The notes under the pieces were generated by a model. That model made no database searches, was not told where the DNA came from, and saw only the letters and a program-made list of their open reading frames with translations. DNA of 64,000 bases. It comes from Methanosarcina sp. Lineage in GTDB: Archaea; Halobacteriota; Methanosarcinia; Methanosarcinales; Methanosarcinaceae. Shown one piece after another: positions 15,681-24,168 of the stretch (its first letter is position 1; each line of letters begins with the position of its first letter). The stretch covers positions 1 through 64,000 of the forward strand of contig NZ_JAQUVZ010000009.1 in the NCBI RefSeq assembly GCF_028693135.1, read 5' to 3'. A program made the position numbers and the translations under genes.

Positions 15681-16868
15681 ATGGTACATTACCTGATTGA
15701 GTTTAGATTCCACGGTAATGCAAAATATGAGATTAGAAAGTGGGTAAATGAAATCAATCAGAAATTCGGACTGAAATCTAAAAGAGCGATTCCTCACATC
15801 ACTTTGGCGGGCCCGTTTAGCACGAACGATGAGATTAGATTAATCCGAGACTTCAATTTGTTATGCTCAAACTACTCGCTAATGGATTTCGAAGTAAATG
15901 GGTTCAGCGCATTTGAGGATACCAAAGTTATATTTCTTGATATTAGTCCAAGCCAAGCATTAGAAAAGTTTAGATGGAATCTTGCTCAAACACTCAAACC
16001 ATACTGCAAGCTTAATCAGTTCGATTATGAAAGAAAATACGAATTTCACTCAACAATTGCAATGAAGTTATCTGATGACAAATTCAAAGAGACAAAAAGA
16101 TATGTTATGAGAAAAGACGGACTGAAATTCAAACATATAATGGTCCGAGCAACTCTTGTGAAAGATCAGTTGATATTACGTGAATATGACTTTCTTTTAA
16201 GGCGACCATTAGGCAGGAAATTGGCGCTGGACAAGGACACTTATGCCCATACACTGAATCTATTAAATGCATACTTTGAAGGGAGTTATAATCCAGGTGA
16301 GTATATAAGTGAAAGAATCGGGGTCCCCCAGAGAAGCGTGGTCGATAACATCAAAAGTGTATTTCGAAGGCCAAGAGTCTTTATAACTTCTGATTTACAC
16401 CTGGACCATGCTAACATTATTAAGTACTGCAAAAGACCCTTTCTGGATATCATCGATATGAATAAGACACTTGTGCAAAACTGGAACAACATCATCAGTA
16501 ATAAAGACACAGTCTATTTTTTAGGAGACCTGGCGTACGGAAAAGGGGGTAGATCAACAGATTATTGGTTAAAACAGTTGAATGGAAACATTATTTTCAT
16601 AATAGGAAATCATGATGAATCGGATAAAATAAATTTTTATGACGATTTTATTCTTGAATATGCAAATCACAAGTTCTTTTTAACACATCGACCTGAAAAC
16701 GTCCCTTCCAGCTGGAGTGGCTGGGTTATTTGTGGCCATACCCACAATAACAATATCCATACGTACCCCTTCATGGATAAAGAAAATAAAAGGATGAATG
16801 TCTCCGTAGAGTTAACAAAGTATAAACCTGTTGATATGAATTATATAATAAAACAGATCGATGAGTGA
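15681..16868 (+). CDS. 2H phosphoesterase (LigT-like) fused to a calcineurin-like metallophosphoesterase
   Basis: A 395-residue two-domain protein. The N-terminal domain (about 1-180) has both 2H motifs, PHITLAGPF (H39-x-T41) and FHSTIAM (near 123-125), as in RNA 2',3'-cyclic phosphodiesterases and 2'-5' RNA ligase-like enzymes. The C-terminal domain (about 230-390) has the full metallophosphoesterase set: SDLHLDH, FLGDLAYG, IIGNHDES, THRP and GHTH. Both active sites look intact. The pairing suggests successive steps on RNA or nucleotide ends, for example opening a cyclic phosphate and removing or processing the product. No operon partner; repeat arrays flank it on both sides. Codon use and AT content suggest possible transfer. 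Confidence 0.85.
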   Translation: MVHYLIEFRFHGNAKYEIRKWVNEINQKFGLKSKRAIPHITLAGPFSTNDEIRLIRDFNLLCSNYSLMDFEVNGFSAFEDTKVIFLDISPSQALEKFRWNLAQTLKPYCKLNQFDYERKYEFHSTIAMKLSDDKFKETKRYVMRKDGLKFKHIMVRATLVKDQLILREYDFLLRRPLGRKLALDKDTYAHTLNLLNAYFEGSYNPGEYISERIGVPQRSVVDNIKSVFRRPRVFITSDLHLDHANIIKYCKRPFLDIIDMNKTLVQNWNNIISNKDTVYFLGDLAYGKGGRSTDYWLKQLNGNIIFIIGNHDESDKINFYDDFILEYANHKFFLTHRPENVPSSWSGWVICGHTHNNNIHTYPFMDKENKRMNVSVELTKYKPVDMNYIIKQIDE

Positions 16869-16928
16869 ACTGCAGACGATTTCTTTTCTATAGTTAACGA
16901 TGTGGTAAATGCTATTAGAAATCACCTC

Positions 16929-17027
16929 ATACTCAAAAAGTTGACTTTATACCTAAAAATCTGCCCCATATCCGAAAATACTCCTTGTACTCATAAGATA
17001 GCGTTTTTTGACGTATTTTATAGGCAA
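16929..17027 (+). repeat. 20-bp phased repeat array A4 with degenerate hairpin
   Basis: Units at 16929, 16949, 16968 and 16987 (spacing 20, 19, 19): ATACTCAAAAAG, ATACCTAAAAAT, ATATCCGAAAAT, GTACTCATAAGAT. The last leads into GATAGCG-TTTTTTGA-CGTATTTTATAGGCAAA, which parallels the hairpin and GGCAAAG tail of arrays A2 and A6. It lies just past the 2H-metallophosphoesterase gene. Confidence 0.75.
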
Positions 17028-17120
17028 ATCGCGAAATATAAAAAAAGTGTAGGAAAATTAAAATGTGTTAATTAATAAATCGATGTCTCCATCGACGTAT
17101 GCTATGTTATGTTATTTTGT

Positions 17121-17492
17121 TCAGACAAACAAGAAGAGTAGACCGACAATATAAACAATTATTGATTTTAGATCTGTGAACGTCCAGTTTTTAACACAAC
17201 TATTAACACCAATCATACCCAAAATCAACACTAATCCAACAACGTTCAGCAGCGAAATTGCTTCAACTAAAAATTCCCAAAAAAACTGTACACCAACAGT
17301 AATCAGTGCTGTGACAGGGACCGATACTAAAAATATCAGGAGTGCTTCAAACTTGTTTCTGAAAAGTCCATCGCTTAAAAATGCGTTACCTACTGGAGTG
17401 TAAAGCGCAATCCCCAATATACTCATTGTGCTACCAGTTAACATCATTACTAAATTCTGGGATATAAACTCAAGAAGGTCAAATCCAGTCAT
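17121..17492 (-). CDS. Small integral membrane protein, unknown function
   Basis: A 123-residue leftward gene. The product is very hydrophobic, with about four predicted transmembrane helices (LVMMLTGSTMSILGIALY, ALLIFLVSVPVTALITVGV, LLNVVGLVLILGMIGV and IIVYIVGLLFLFV). The start at 17492 (MTGFDLLEF) lacks a strong ribosome site but is preceded by a TATA-like AAATATATTTAC, so it may be leaderless. It ends close to array A4 and begins close to array A5. No known domain; a toxin-like or holin-like role cannot be excluded. Confidence 0.6.
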   Translation of the reverse strand: MTGFDLLEFISQNLVMMLTGSTMSILGIALYTPVGNAFLSDGLFRNKFEALLIFLVSVPVTALITVGVQFFWEFLVEAISLLNVVGLVLILGMIGVNSCVKNWTFTDLKSIIVYIVGLLFLFV

Positions 17493-17664
17493 ACTTTATA
17501 AATATATTTACTTGTGTATATTAATTTTTACTAATGTCTTATAAAGATCTTCAAATTCAACTCCCTGCATCAAAGTGCAGTTGAATTCTCTTTTATTACA
17601 TTTCATCTTTTTTCTTATGTTATGAATATCAGGGTTGATGTCAACAGATATAGATATTCGTTTT

Positions 17665-17744
17665 GTACCTCAAAAATCATATCGATACCCAAAAAATCAG
17701 TCCTTTACCCAAAAAATAACCCCTTTACCTTAAAAATAGCTGTT
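17665..17744 (+). repeat. 20-bp phased repeat array A5a with hairpin
   Basis: Four units in exact 20-base register start at 17665, 17685, 17705 and 17725: GTACCTCAAAAAT, ATACCCAAAAAAT, TTACCCAAAAAAT and TTACCTTAAAAAT. The last enters AAAATAG-CTG-TTTTCG-CAG-GATTTTAT, a hairpin whose inner pairs (CTG/CAG) differ from those in the other arrays. Confidence 0.85.
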
Positions 17745-17790
17745 TTCGCAGGATTTTATGGGTATTGCTATTACCGACTGAGGCTTATTT

Positions 17791-17887
17791 TTACCCAAGG
17801 ATTTTCCATTACCTGAAAATTCCTATGCTTACCTGAAAATTCGTTACATACCTATAAATTCAACCACTAACCTAAAAAATGCCTTGG
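17791..17887 (+). repeat. 20-bp phased repeat array A5b
   Basis: Five units start at 17791, 17809, 17829, 17848 and 17868 (spacing 18, 20, 19, 20). They share TTACCTGAAAATTC or a close variant (TACCTATAAATTC, AACCTAAAAAATG). This sub-array carries its own shared 3' flavour (AAAATTC) and has no hairpin at its end. Confidence 0.75.
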
Positions 17888-17987
17888 AACAAAGACCTTT
17901 AATTTTCAATGTTTTTGATCTACCCTAATTTCCCTGAAAAGTCAACTGTCAATGATTTTTTTATGCAGGTTAACAATGCGATGCTAT

Positions 17988-18108
17988 ATACCGAAAATGG
18001 TCGCTTACCCAAAAAGTTGACCTGATACCTTAAAAATACCTCCAATACCCGAAAAATACCCCTCATACCCAGCAAATAGCGGTTTTTTGGCTATTTTATA
18101 GGCAAAGC
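17988..18108 (+). repeat. 20-bp phased repeat array A6 with terminal hairpin
   Basis: One degenerate unit at 17988, then four in exact register at 18005, 18025, 18045 and 18065. The last two, and the hairpin AAATAGC-GGTTTTTTG-GCTATTT with its ATAGGCAAAGCCCAC tail, are almost identical to the end of array A2, which marks a recent copy of the whole array end. Confidence 0.85.
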
Positions 18109-18597
18109 CCACCGTGGCAAAACGTTTAAATATAATGAATACTAACTATGTGTTAGTAACTGGATAACACTAACAATCAAACAGTATCCACAAATAACTT
18201 TAAGATTGGACTCCAGTTACCTGACCAAAAATCTGCGAACAGACTGAAGGTGAACCTGTACCACCTTTAAAAACGGATTTCTCCCTCCACAAGAACGAAA
18301 ATGAGAGCCTCAAACTCTCATATATCTGGCCTGTGAGACATGGAAAGAGCAAACAAAAAATCTCCACTCTTAAAGCTCCACCCCTGGCAGGGTTTCCAGT
18401 CTTTCAGGCAGGTTCTTCGGAGAAAAAAGGAACTGTTTCAAACCTCCACCTCTTATAGATCAGGTTAGAGAATATCAACCAACCGCAATCAGAAATAAAA
18501 TAAAAAATATACGAGCCCAGGGAAATCCGAAAAGAAACCAGTAGAACTAGAAGATAGCTGGAATCTAAAGATAACCTGGAATCAAGTAAGGAGGAAT
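18109..18597. other. Intergenic region upstream of hsp20
   Basis: About 490 bases with no credible gene. It contains short AACTATGTGTTAGTAACTGG and AACACTAAC segments with imperfect dyad symmetry near 18140-18175, which may be part of the heat-shock promoter region. Nothing else was recognised. Confidence 0.4.
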
Positions 18598-18603
18598 TTG
18601 TAC

Positions 18604-19062
18604 ATGAAGCTACCAATAAAGAGACCATCCCGTGACGTGTACAGCTGGGACCCGTTTGATGAGATAAGAAGAATGCAGGAATATATGGAACAGCTGTCAA
18701 GAGCATTTCCTGCACTTGAAACTGGATGCAGAAGCGAAACGTTATCCCCGTTGACCGATGTGGTGGAAGAAGATGACAAAGTAATTGTTACAACTGACCT
18801 TCCTGGAATTGATAAAGAAAATGTCGAACTGAGCCAGAGGGATAATGTCCTTGTAATCAGTGCAGGGAAAGGAAAAGAAGAGGAAACGGAAAAAGAAGGC
18901 TATCTCAGAAAAGAGAGGTCATTCATGCGCTACTACCGTGAAATTCCTCTGCCGGAAGGCGCAACCGAAGAAGGGGCAACTGCCCAGCTCAAAAACGGCG
19001 TATTAACAGTCACCCTGCCAAAAACAAAGTCAGTAACCGGAAAAAGAATCCAGATTGAATAA
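18604..19062 (+). CDS. Small heat shock protein, Hsp20 family
   Basis: A 152-residue alpha-crystallin-domain chaperone that holds unfolding proteins in large oligomers. It opens with an N-terminal arm containing WDPFDEIRRMQEYMEQLS, then the crystallin core: PLTDVVEEDDKVIVTTDLPG, SFMRYYREIPLP and the closing LKNGVLTVTLPK strand, with a C-terminal tail ending GKRIQIE that includes the I-x-I type anchor. The ATG at 18604 is preferred over an in-frame TTG at 18598 because AAGGAGGA at 18588-18595 is correctly spaced only for the ATG. It stands alone and ends in a strong T-rich terminator. Confidence 0.93.
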   Translation: MKLPIKRPSRDVYSWDPFDEIRRMQEYMEQLSRAFPALETGCRSETLSPLTDVVEEDDKVIVTTDLPGIDKENVELSQRDNVLVISAGKGKEEETEKEGYLRKERSFMRYYREIPLPEGATEEGATAQLKNGVLTVTLPKTKSVTGKRIQIE

Positions 19063-19100
19063 AACGAAAAATTCAGAGTAATCCAGAAGTTCAGAATCAA

Positions 19101-19128
19101 CCTTTTTTTTACTTTTTTTACTTTTTTC
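19101..19128 (+). terminator. T-rich terminator after hsp20
   Basis: Three T-runs (TTTTTTTT-AC-TTTTTTT-AC-TTTTTT) lie about 40 bases past the stop codon, as in other archaeal intrinsic terminators. Confidence 0.6.
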
Positions 19129-19199
19129 AAACCATTCTTAAAAATATTTTTCTTCAAATACGTTTTTTAAAAATTTCATAAATGCTTTTTTGGTGGTTC

Positions 19200-20065
19200 C
19201 TGATTAATCGGTTGAAATTAATCAGAATATCCGAAACCGGAGTTATTTCTTTTTTCTTCTGCACCTTGCGGGCCTGAAGCCGTCTCTTCTGCCACGCACG
19301 GAAAAATAACAGGTTAATTCATGCTAGTAATTAATTACTCTGGTGAAATCCTTTCCTTGACCACGGAAACCTCATTTAATTTCGTAGATAAATATAGGGC
19401 GCCTCCGCCAGCTTGTCTGGCGGCCCGTCAAAAAAAATAAAAAGAAGCCCGAATGAAAAATACACTCGAAAAAAATATTGATCAGGTAGAATTTGATTTG
19501 TTCGTTTTTTTCTTTTTGGTGGTTTTCCCGATAGTTTTTACTTTAGGTTTTTATTTACCCTTCTTTCATCTATTTTCTTGTCTGAAGGCCGCTCTCCTGC
19601 GTCGAGCGTGACAAAAACGACATCGTACAGCTAAGGTTGCACGGTTCAGAACGATCTAATTTCGTCCTCTTGAACGCGGTTCAGTATTAACATCCATAAA
19701 CATTCATAATTAAGTCCCCTGAGCAAAGTTCACTGCTAAAATCCATTAAGTAGCCCTCTTGAGCGCAGCGAAAAGGACAGCGCACTGCAGAGCCGCAACT
19801 CTGCCGTGACAAAAACGACACCGTACAGCGAATAAGGTTGCACGGTTCAGAACGACCTAATTTCGTCCTCTTGAGCACAGTTCAGTATTAACATTCATAA
19901 TTTAGTCCCCTGAGTAAAGTTCACTGCTAAAATCCATCAAGTAGTCCTCTTGAGCGCAGCGAAAAGGACAGCGTACTCCCGAGGCGCAATTCGGGCAGCG
20001 AAAAGGACAGCGTACTCCCGAGGCGCAACTCGGGTGGCGCAACTCGGGTGGCGCAACTCGGGCGT
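19200..20065. repeat. Long non-coding dispersed repeat element, copy 2
   Basis: About 870 bases matching the order of landmarks at 1155-2062: ATTAATCGGTTGA, TTGACCACGGAAACCTCATTTAA, the hairpin CCGCCAGCTTGTCTGGCGG (19404-19422), GCCGCTCTCCTGCGT-GAGCGTGACAAAAA, and repeated CTCTTGAGCGCAGCGAAAAGGAC blocks. It ends in a run of hairpin units CCCGAG-GCGCAA-CTCGGG and variants (about 19977-20063) which abut the stop codon of the MFS gene. No reading frame is conserved with copy 1. Confidence 0.75.
19608..19990. repeat. 198-bp tandem duplication inside the dispersed element
   Basis: The segment starting GTGACAAAAACGACATCGTAC at 19608 is repeated from 19806. Both halves carry GGTTGCACGGTTCAGAACGA, TCAGTATTAACAT and CTGCTAAAATCCATNAAGTAG, with about ten percent divergence, so the duplication is older than those at the end of the element. 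Confidence 0.75.
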
Positions 20066-20072
20066 TGGATAT

Positions 20073-21326
20073 TTATCCGGGATTCCCAGCTTTTGCAAGC
20101 TCTTTTACAGGCTCTTTTGCAGGCTCTTCTACTTTTTTGATTACCAGAAAACCCGCAAGGAGCATCAGCAGGGCGCATGCGTAGAAAGGCGTTACAAAGG
20201 TCACGTACCCCGCAAGGAAGCCTCCGAAGATCGGGCCAAAAGCCATACCTGCTGCCTGTGCCGTTGTGATTATGCTGAGCCTTGAACTTAAGGAAGAGCC
20301 GTCCGAGAGGTCGGCTGCAAGCGCCATTGCAGGCGTGTCTATTGAGGCTACAAGGAGCCCCTGAAAAGCCCTGAAAAGAATGAGCTGATTTATGCTTGTG
20401 ATATAGCCCATCCCGACAACCAGAGGGACGCTCAGGAAAAGGCCGCCAACGATCAGTTTTTTCCTGCCTATCCTATCCGAGAGGCTGCCGAGAGGAGCCT
20501 GGAAAAGCAGCCTTGCGAAAATGTAGGCTGAGACCGCAACCCCCAGGGAAAGCTCGGATGCTTCAAGCCTGATCTCATATTCCGGGATAAGGGCAACTAC
20601 CATCATTATCCCGACCATCATCATGAGCATGGCACCCGCAAGGGAATAAACTGAAGCATAGCTTTTTTTGCCGCTTATTTTTTCGGAAACCGGCTCAGGA
20701 GAACCTCTTGTTTCTTTTACAAAAAAAGTCACAAGCACCAGGCTTACCACTCCGAGCAAGGCGCAGAAATAAAATCCGGCATCAAAACCCCAGTATCTGG
20801 CTATTGCTCCCCCAACAACAGGCCCGAGCCCGAAGCCGACACCCCGGATGGTTGTATAGACTCCCACGGCTTTTCCCCTGGTCTCAGAGGTCGAGATATG
20901 CGTAACCATTGCGATAACTGCAGGTATGGTTGCCCCTACGGTAATCCCCTGCAGCAGCCGGATAAAGAGCAGCTGCTCATAGCTTGTTACCTGCGAATAA
21001 AGTAAAGAAAAGAAGGTATACCCTATCAGCCCGAAGATGATGAAAGGTCTCCTGCAGTCAAACCTGTCCGAAAGCCTGCCCATAAGGGGCTGCGTAAGGG
21101 CACTGAAAAGCCCAAAAACCGTCATTACAAGCCCTGCTCTGGCAACAAGGGGAAGCCCGGAAAAAAAGGATGCCCCGAGGTCAGAGATATATAAAGGAAT
21201 TAGGGCAACCAGCATCCCCGAACCCAGATCTTCGCAGAACCTGGACAGGGAGAGAACATAGAGCTCAGGATTAATATTGCCGGTAAATCCCGGAAACGAA
21301 TTTTTCTGCAGGTTACAGGTATTCAT
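20073..21326 (-). CDS. Major facilitator superfamily transporter
   Basis: A 417-residue protein with twelve predicted transmembrane helices in two halves. The MFS signature between helices 2 and 3 is clear (QPLMGRLSDRFDCRRPF) and is echoed in the second half (APLGSLSDRIGRKKLI). The motif FIRLLQGITVGATIPAVIAMV at helix 4 and GVGFGLGPVVGG at helix 5 fit the drug:H+ antiporter group. Probable substrate: a drug or small organic molecule, driven by protons or sodium. The C-terminal tail is rich in KEP-like repeats (EEPAKEPVKELAKA). Monocistronic; the 3' end touches the dispersed repeat. Confidence 0.92.
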   Translation of the reverse strand: MNTCNLQKNSFPGFTGNINPELYVLSLSRFCEDLGSGMLVALIPLYISDLGASFFSGLPLVARAGLVMTVFGLFSALTQPLMGRLSDRFDCRRPFIIFGLIGYTFFSLLYSQVTSYEQLLFIRLLQGITVGATIPAVIAMVTHISTSETRGKAVGVYTTIRGVGFGLGPVVGGAIARYWGFDAGFYFCALLGVVSLVLVTFFVKETRGSPEPVSEKISGKKSYASVYSLAGAMLMMMVGIMMVVALIPEYEIRLEASELSLGVAVSAYIFARLLFQAPLGSLSDRIGRKKLIVGGLFLSVPLVVGMGYITSINQLILFRAFQGLLVASIDTPAMALAADLSDGSSLSSRLSIITTAQAAGMAFGPIFGGFLAGYVTFVTPFYACALLMLLAGFLVIKKVEEPAKEPVKELAKAGNPG

Positions 21327-21775
21327 AAATCCTCAGCAGGAAACCCCTGAGTCTTTAGCGCAGGGGTAATTGACGTTTCTTCGCTCAACTCAACTTAAAA
21401 GTGAATATTATCCAAAAAAGAACAAATATCTTACACTATAAAACAATGTTGAAATCGTTCTGCTCGAACGTTATAAAGAAAATGTGAAAATGAGTAATTA
21501 ATAAAGGTGAACATTTTGGTCGTCCACTGATACAAGGTTGGTGTTTTTAGGATAAAATATCCAATGTGACTTTTGATTGCGTTTTGATGCTTTTGCGACA
21601 CGATAGTTCTACAAATGCCATAAACACGGAAAAAAATGAGAGTAGACGTTATTTCGATTACTGTGGAATAATAACAACTGAATACAAATGAACGACCAAC
21701 GTTTTATGGGGGTAAAAAATAGGCTAAAAAATAGGCTAAAAAATATGGTCAAAAATGATGAGGCGTTCGGAAACC
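21327..21775. other. Intergenic region with an IS200/IS605-type terminal hairpin
   Basis: About 450 bases without a gene. At 21337-21380 stands GGAAACCCCTGAGTCTTTAGC then GCAGGGGTAATTGACG, a hairpin plus GTTGAC-like tail resembling the ends of TnpB elements in this window. The right part has A-rich repeats of TAGGCTAAAAAA (21718-21745). The rest shows nothing recognisable. Confidence 0.4.
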
Positions 21776-22375
21776 TCAAAACTTCTCCTCTATGACTTCG
21801 CCTCCGGGCTCCGTTTCCTTGAAGATCTGCCCCTCGAAACGATAGACTTCTGCTCCATTAACCCAGGCATCCGGAGAAAGGCCGGCTTTCATGCAGGTAT
21901 GGCTCAGGAAGTCAATAGCATCCATATTGTTCTCAGGAGCAACCTGAGGAAGCAGCAGCCCCTGGTAGTAGCCCTGTTTCACGATAAGCCCGTGCTTGCC
22001 GATCTCCACATTATCAGGGAGGTCTTTTGGAGGTACATTGATCTTTTCAGGTTGAGTCAGTATCGTAACCTCAACGACTATGCTGTCCAGTTCTTCCTTC
22101 CCGACCGGAGGAAAGCGCGGGTCACGCGTTGCCGCAGAGACTGCGGAATCCAGAATCGCTTCCTTAAGGGTTGAGTCAGGATAAGGATGACCTATACAGC
22201 CCCTTAAAAGCCCATCTTCAGTCAGTGTAACAAAAACGCCTCTATTCTCCCCAAAAACCGGAGAAAGCTCACTGCCAGACTCCTGATGCCCGGAAAGCTT
22301 TCCCTCCGATAAAAACGTTTCAATAGTTTTTCTTGCAAGCTTGACTGCAGCCCTACCTTCTGTTTCTGTAAGCAT
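21776..22375 (-). CDS. AMMECR1 family protein
   Basis: A 199-residue protein with the AMMECR1 hallmark LRGCIG (in [20 protein letters not shown]), the following [15 protein letters not shown] segment and the closing [23 protein letters not shown]. The family is widespread in archaea and eukaryotes. Its structure is known, but its reaction is not; archaeal members often lie next to MEMO-like or radical SAM genes, which is not the case here. The ATG at 22375 is preceded by a weak GGTG. It appears to be transcribed alone. Confidence 0.92.
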   Translation of the reverse strand: MLTETEGRAAVKLARKTIETFLSEGKLSGHQESGSELSPVFGENRGVFVTLTEDGLLRGCIGHPYPDSTLKEAILDSAVSAATRDPRFPPVGKEELDSIVVEVTILTQPEKINVPPKDLPDNVEIGKHGLIVKQGYYQGLLLPQVAPENNMDAIDFLSHTCMKAGLSPDAWVNGAEVYRFEGQIFKETEPGGEVIEEKF

Positions 22376-22427
22376 GCTTGAACCAACACCTGTGAATTGC
22401 TTTTAACATGTTAATAATGCGCTTAAG

Positions 22428-22475
22428 CTGTGAACTACCCATCATTTAATGACGGGCATCCTGCCTTCGTTTTTC
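22428..22475. repeat. IS200/IS605-type terminal hairpin
   Basis: GTGAACTACCCATCATTTAATGACGGGCATCCTGCC has the form GTGAACTACC, a stem (CCCATCATT/AATGACGGG), then TCCTGCC. This matches the right end of the TnpB element (24857 onward) and the hairpins beyond the pilin genes. No transposase is present, so it is a relic or a non-autonomous unit. Confidence 0.45.
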
Positions 22476-22568
22476 GTAATTTTGATCACTGGTTAAGTAT
22501 GATGGTATGTATGAAAGCTGGTATAACAATATGTTATCGGAGCTGGGGGAACTGCCCCTCCCTAAACC

Positions 22569-23807
22569 TTAAAGCTTTTTAGCTTCCTGATATTTTATTC
22601 GGGCAGCCTTCAGAGCCTCAACTCCGGGCAGCTTTTCCCCTGCAAGATAATCAATACAGGCGCCTCCACCTGTGCTGATATGTGAGAAGCGGTGTTCAAG
22701 ACCGAGGTGTGCAACCTCAACCGAGATGTGTCCCCCGCCAATGATTGAGAAGTCGGATTTAATAGCAGCTTTTATAATTTCATGGGTCCCGAGGGCAAAA
22801 GCATCAATCTCGGAAACTCCTGCAGGGCCATTTAAAACAACGGTTTTGGCGTTCTGGATCTCATTTGTGAAATCCACAATAGTTTCGAGCCCGATATCAT
22901 TAATGGGCAGAGAATCAGAATTAAGCTCTGAAATAGGAGCTTCGACGCGTTTCCTGTCGTCGTTTAAGGCTACATCCTTCGGAAGGCCAATCCTGTCTTT
23001 GAATTTTGCCAGCAAGCCTCTCGCCCTTTCGATCTGGTCTTCGTAACCCTGAGACTTGATGAAATCCATGTTGGCTTTTCCGATGTTTACTCCCGAGGCA
23101 GCAAGAGCAACATTTGCAACCACTCCAGTAAGAAGCACTCTGTCAGCCCCTCCATTTGTGAGGACGTTTTCAGTCACTCTAAGGGAGTCGTCCACCTTTG
23201 CCCCACCCAGCACGAAAATGCTTGGCCTTTCTCCCCCTTTGATTCCTCTTTCCAGAGAGATAAGTTCTTTTTCCATTACTCTGCCGGCTCCCGATGGAAG
23301 GACCTCGGTAAACCCAACAACCGAGAGATGAGACCTGTGGGCTACTGCAAATGCATCGTTCAGAAAAATATCGACAAAAGGTGACAGTTTTTTAACCATA
23401 TATGTATTGGCCTGCTCTGTCGTAGTTCTTTCAAGACTTTCTTCCGAATAAAACCGGACATTTTCAAGCATGATAACGTCCCCATCTTCCATAGAAGCAA
23501 TCTGGGTTTTTGCAAATGTCCCGAAAATGTCATCCACATAAGTAACTTGCCTGCCCAGATACTTGGACAGCAGGTGGGCATGAGGTTTCATTGTAGTGAA
23601 ATCTTTTTTCCCGGGCCTGCTCTGGTGAGCGAGCAGAACGACTTTTGCGCTCTCGAGGTCTTTCAAGGTCGCAATATGGCTCCTGATCCTCATATCATCC
23701 AGAATGTGGCCCTGGGTGTCCATAGGAGAGTTCATGTCGACCCTTAAAAGAATCGTCTTTCCGCGTATGTCAAAATCATCGATCGTAAGAAAGTTTCTGG
23801 CAGTCAT
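22569..23807 (-). CDS. pgk: Phosphoglycerate kinase
   Basis: A 412-residue enzyme that interconverts 1,3-bisphosphoglycerate and 3-phosphoglycerate with ADP/ATP, serving gluconeogenesis and glycolysis in methanogens. Landmarks: ILLRVDMNSPMD near residue 20, the basic substrate-binding HQSRPG, NDAFAVAHRSHLSV, FVLGGAKVDDSL, the hinge NGPAGVSEI and the C-terminal nucleotide loop ISTGGGACIDYLAGEKLPG. Length fits archaeal Pgk. I start at the ATG at 23807; an in-frame GTG four codons upstream (23819) is possible. It has no close partner in its operon. Confidence 0.95.
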   Translation of the reverse strand: MTARNFLTIDDFDIRGKTILLRVDMNSPMDTQGHILDDMRIRSHIATLKDLESAKVVLLAHQSRPGKKDFTTMKPHAHLLSKYLGRQVTYVDDIFGTFAKTQIASMEDGDVIMLENVRFYSEESLERTTTEQANTYMVKKLSPFVDIFLNDAFAVAHRSHLSVVGFTEVLPSGAGRVMEKELISLERGIKGGERPSIFVLGGAKVDDSLRVTENVLTNGGADRVLLTGVVANVALAASGVNIGKANMDFIKSQGYEDQIERARGLLAKFKDRIGLPKDVALNDDRKRVEAPISELNSDSLPINDIGLETIVDFTNEIQNAKTVVLNGPAGVSEIDAFALGTHEIIKAAIKSDFSIIGGGHISVEVAHLGLEHRFSHISTGGGACIDYLAGEKLPGVEALKAARIKYQEAKKL

Positions 23808-23829
23808 TACCCTCAGCACACCTTTGTAA

Positions 23830-24150
23830 ACAAAATTTTATATAGATATGGGAATAAAACTTAAAATATAAAACTATAGAGAATATTATTCATTCAGTAT
23901 TGGTTATCTTTGTCATGGAATTTTTTCCATAAATAAGTTTGTTCCCGTTCACGCCTTAAAAGATGTGCCTCAAAAAATATGCCTCAAAAAATGGATTATT
24001 ATTTTTATATGAAAAACAAGAAAAAAGACAATTAATGCAAGAGAAGAAAACAATTAATACCAGAGGAAAAGGCAGCTAACGCTGGAAGAAAAAAGATATT
24101 GATTAAGTACCGGTTTCAGGAAAAAGCTGTACTCTCAGGATAACAGGGAA
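23830..24150. other. Intergenic region between pgk and the glycosylase gene
   Basis: A divergent promoter region. TATA-like stretches (TTTTATATAGATATG) at 23837-23851 could serve pgk. The right half is A/G-rich with repeated GAAGAAAA and AAAAGA strings and the pair TGCCTCAAAAAATATGCCTCAAAAAATGG (about 23966-23994). No gene seen. Confidence 0.4.
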
Positions 24151-24168
24151 AAATAGGAGGTAAAAGCT

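Noticed and set aside
14155-18108. A possible CRISPR array made of the 20-bp units
   Set aside because: The whole unit is only 20 bases, the variable part is about seven bases and not unique, and no cas genes are near.
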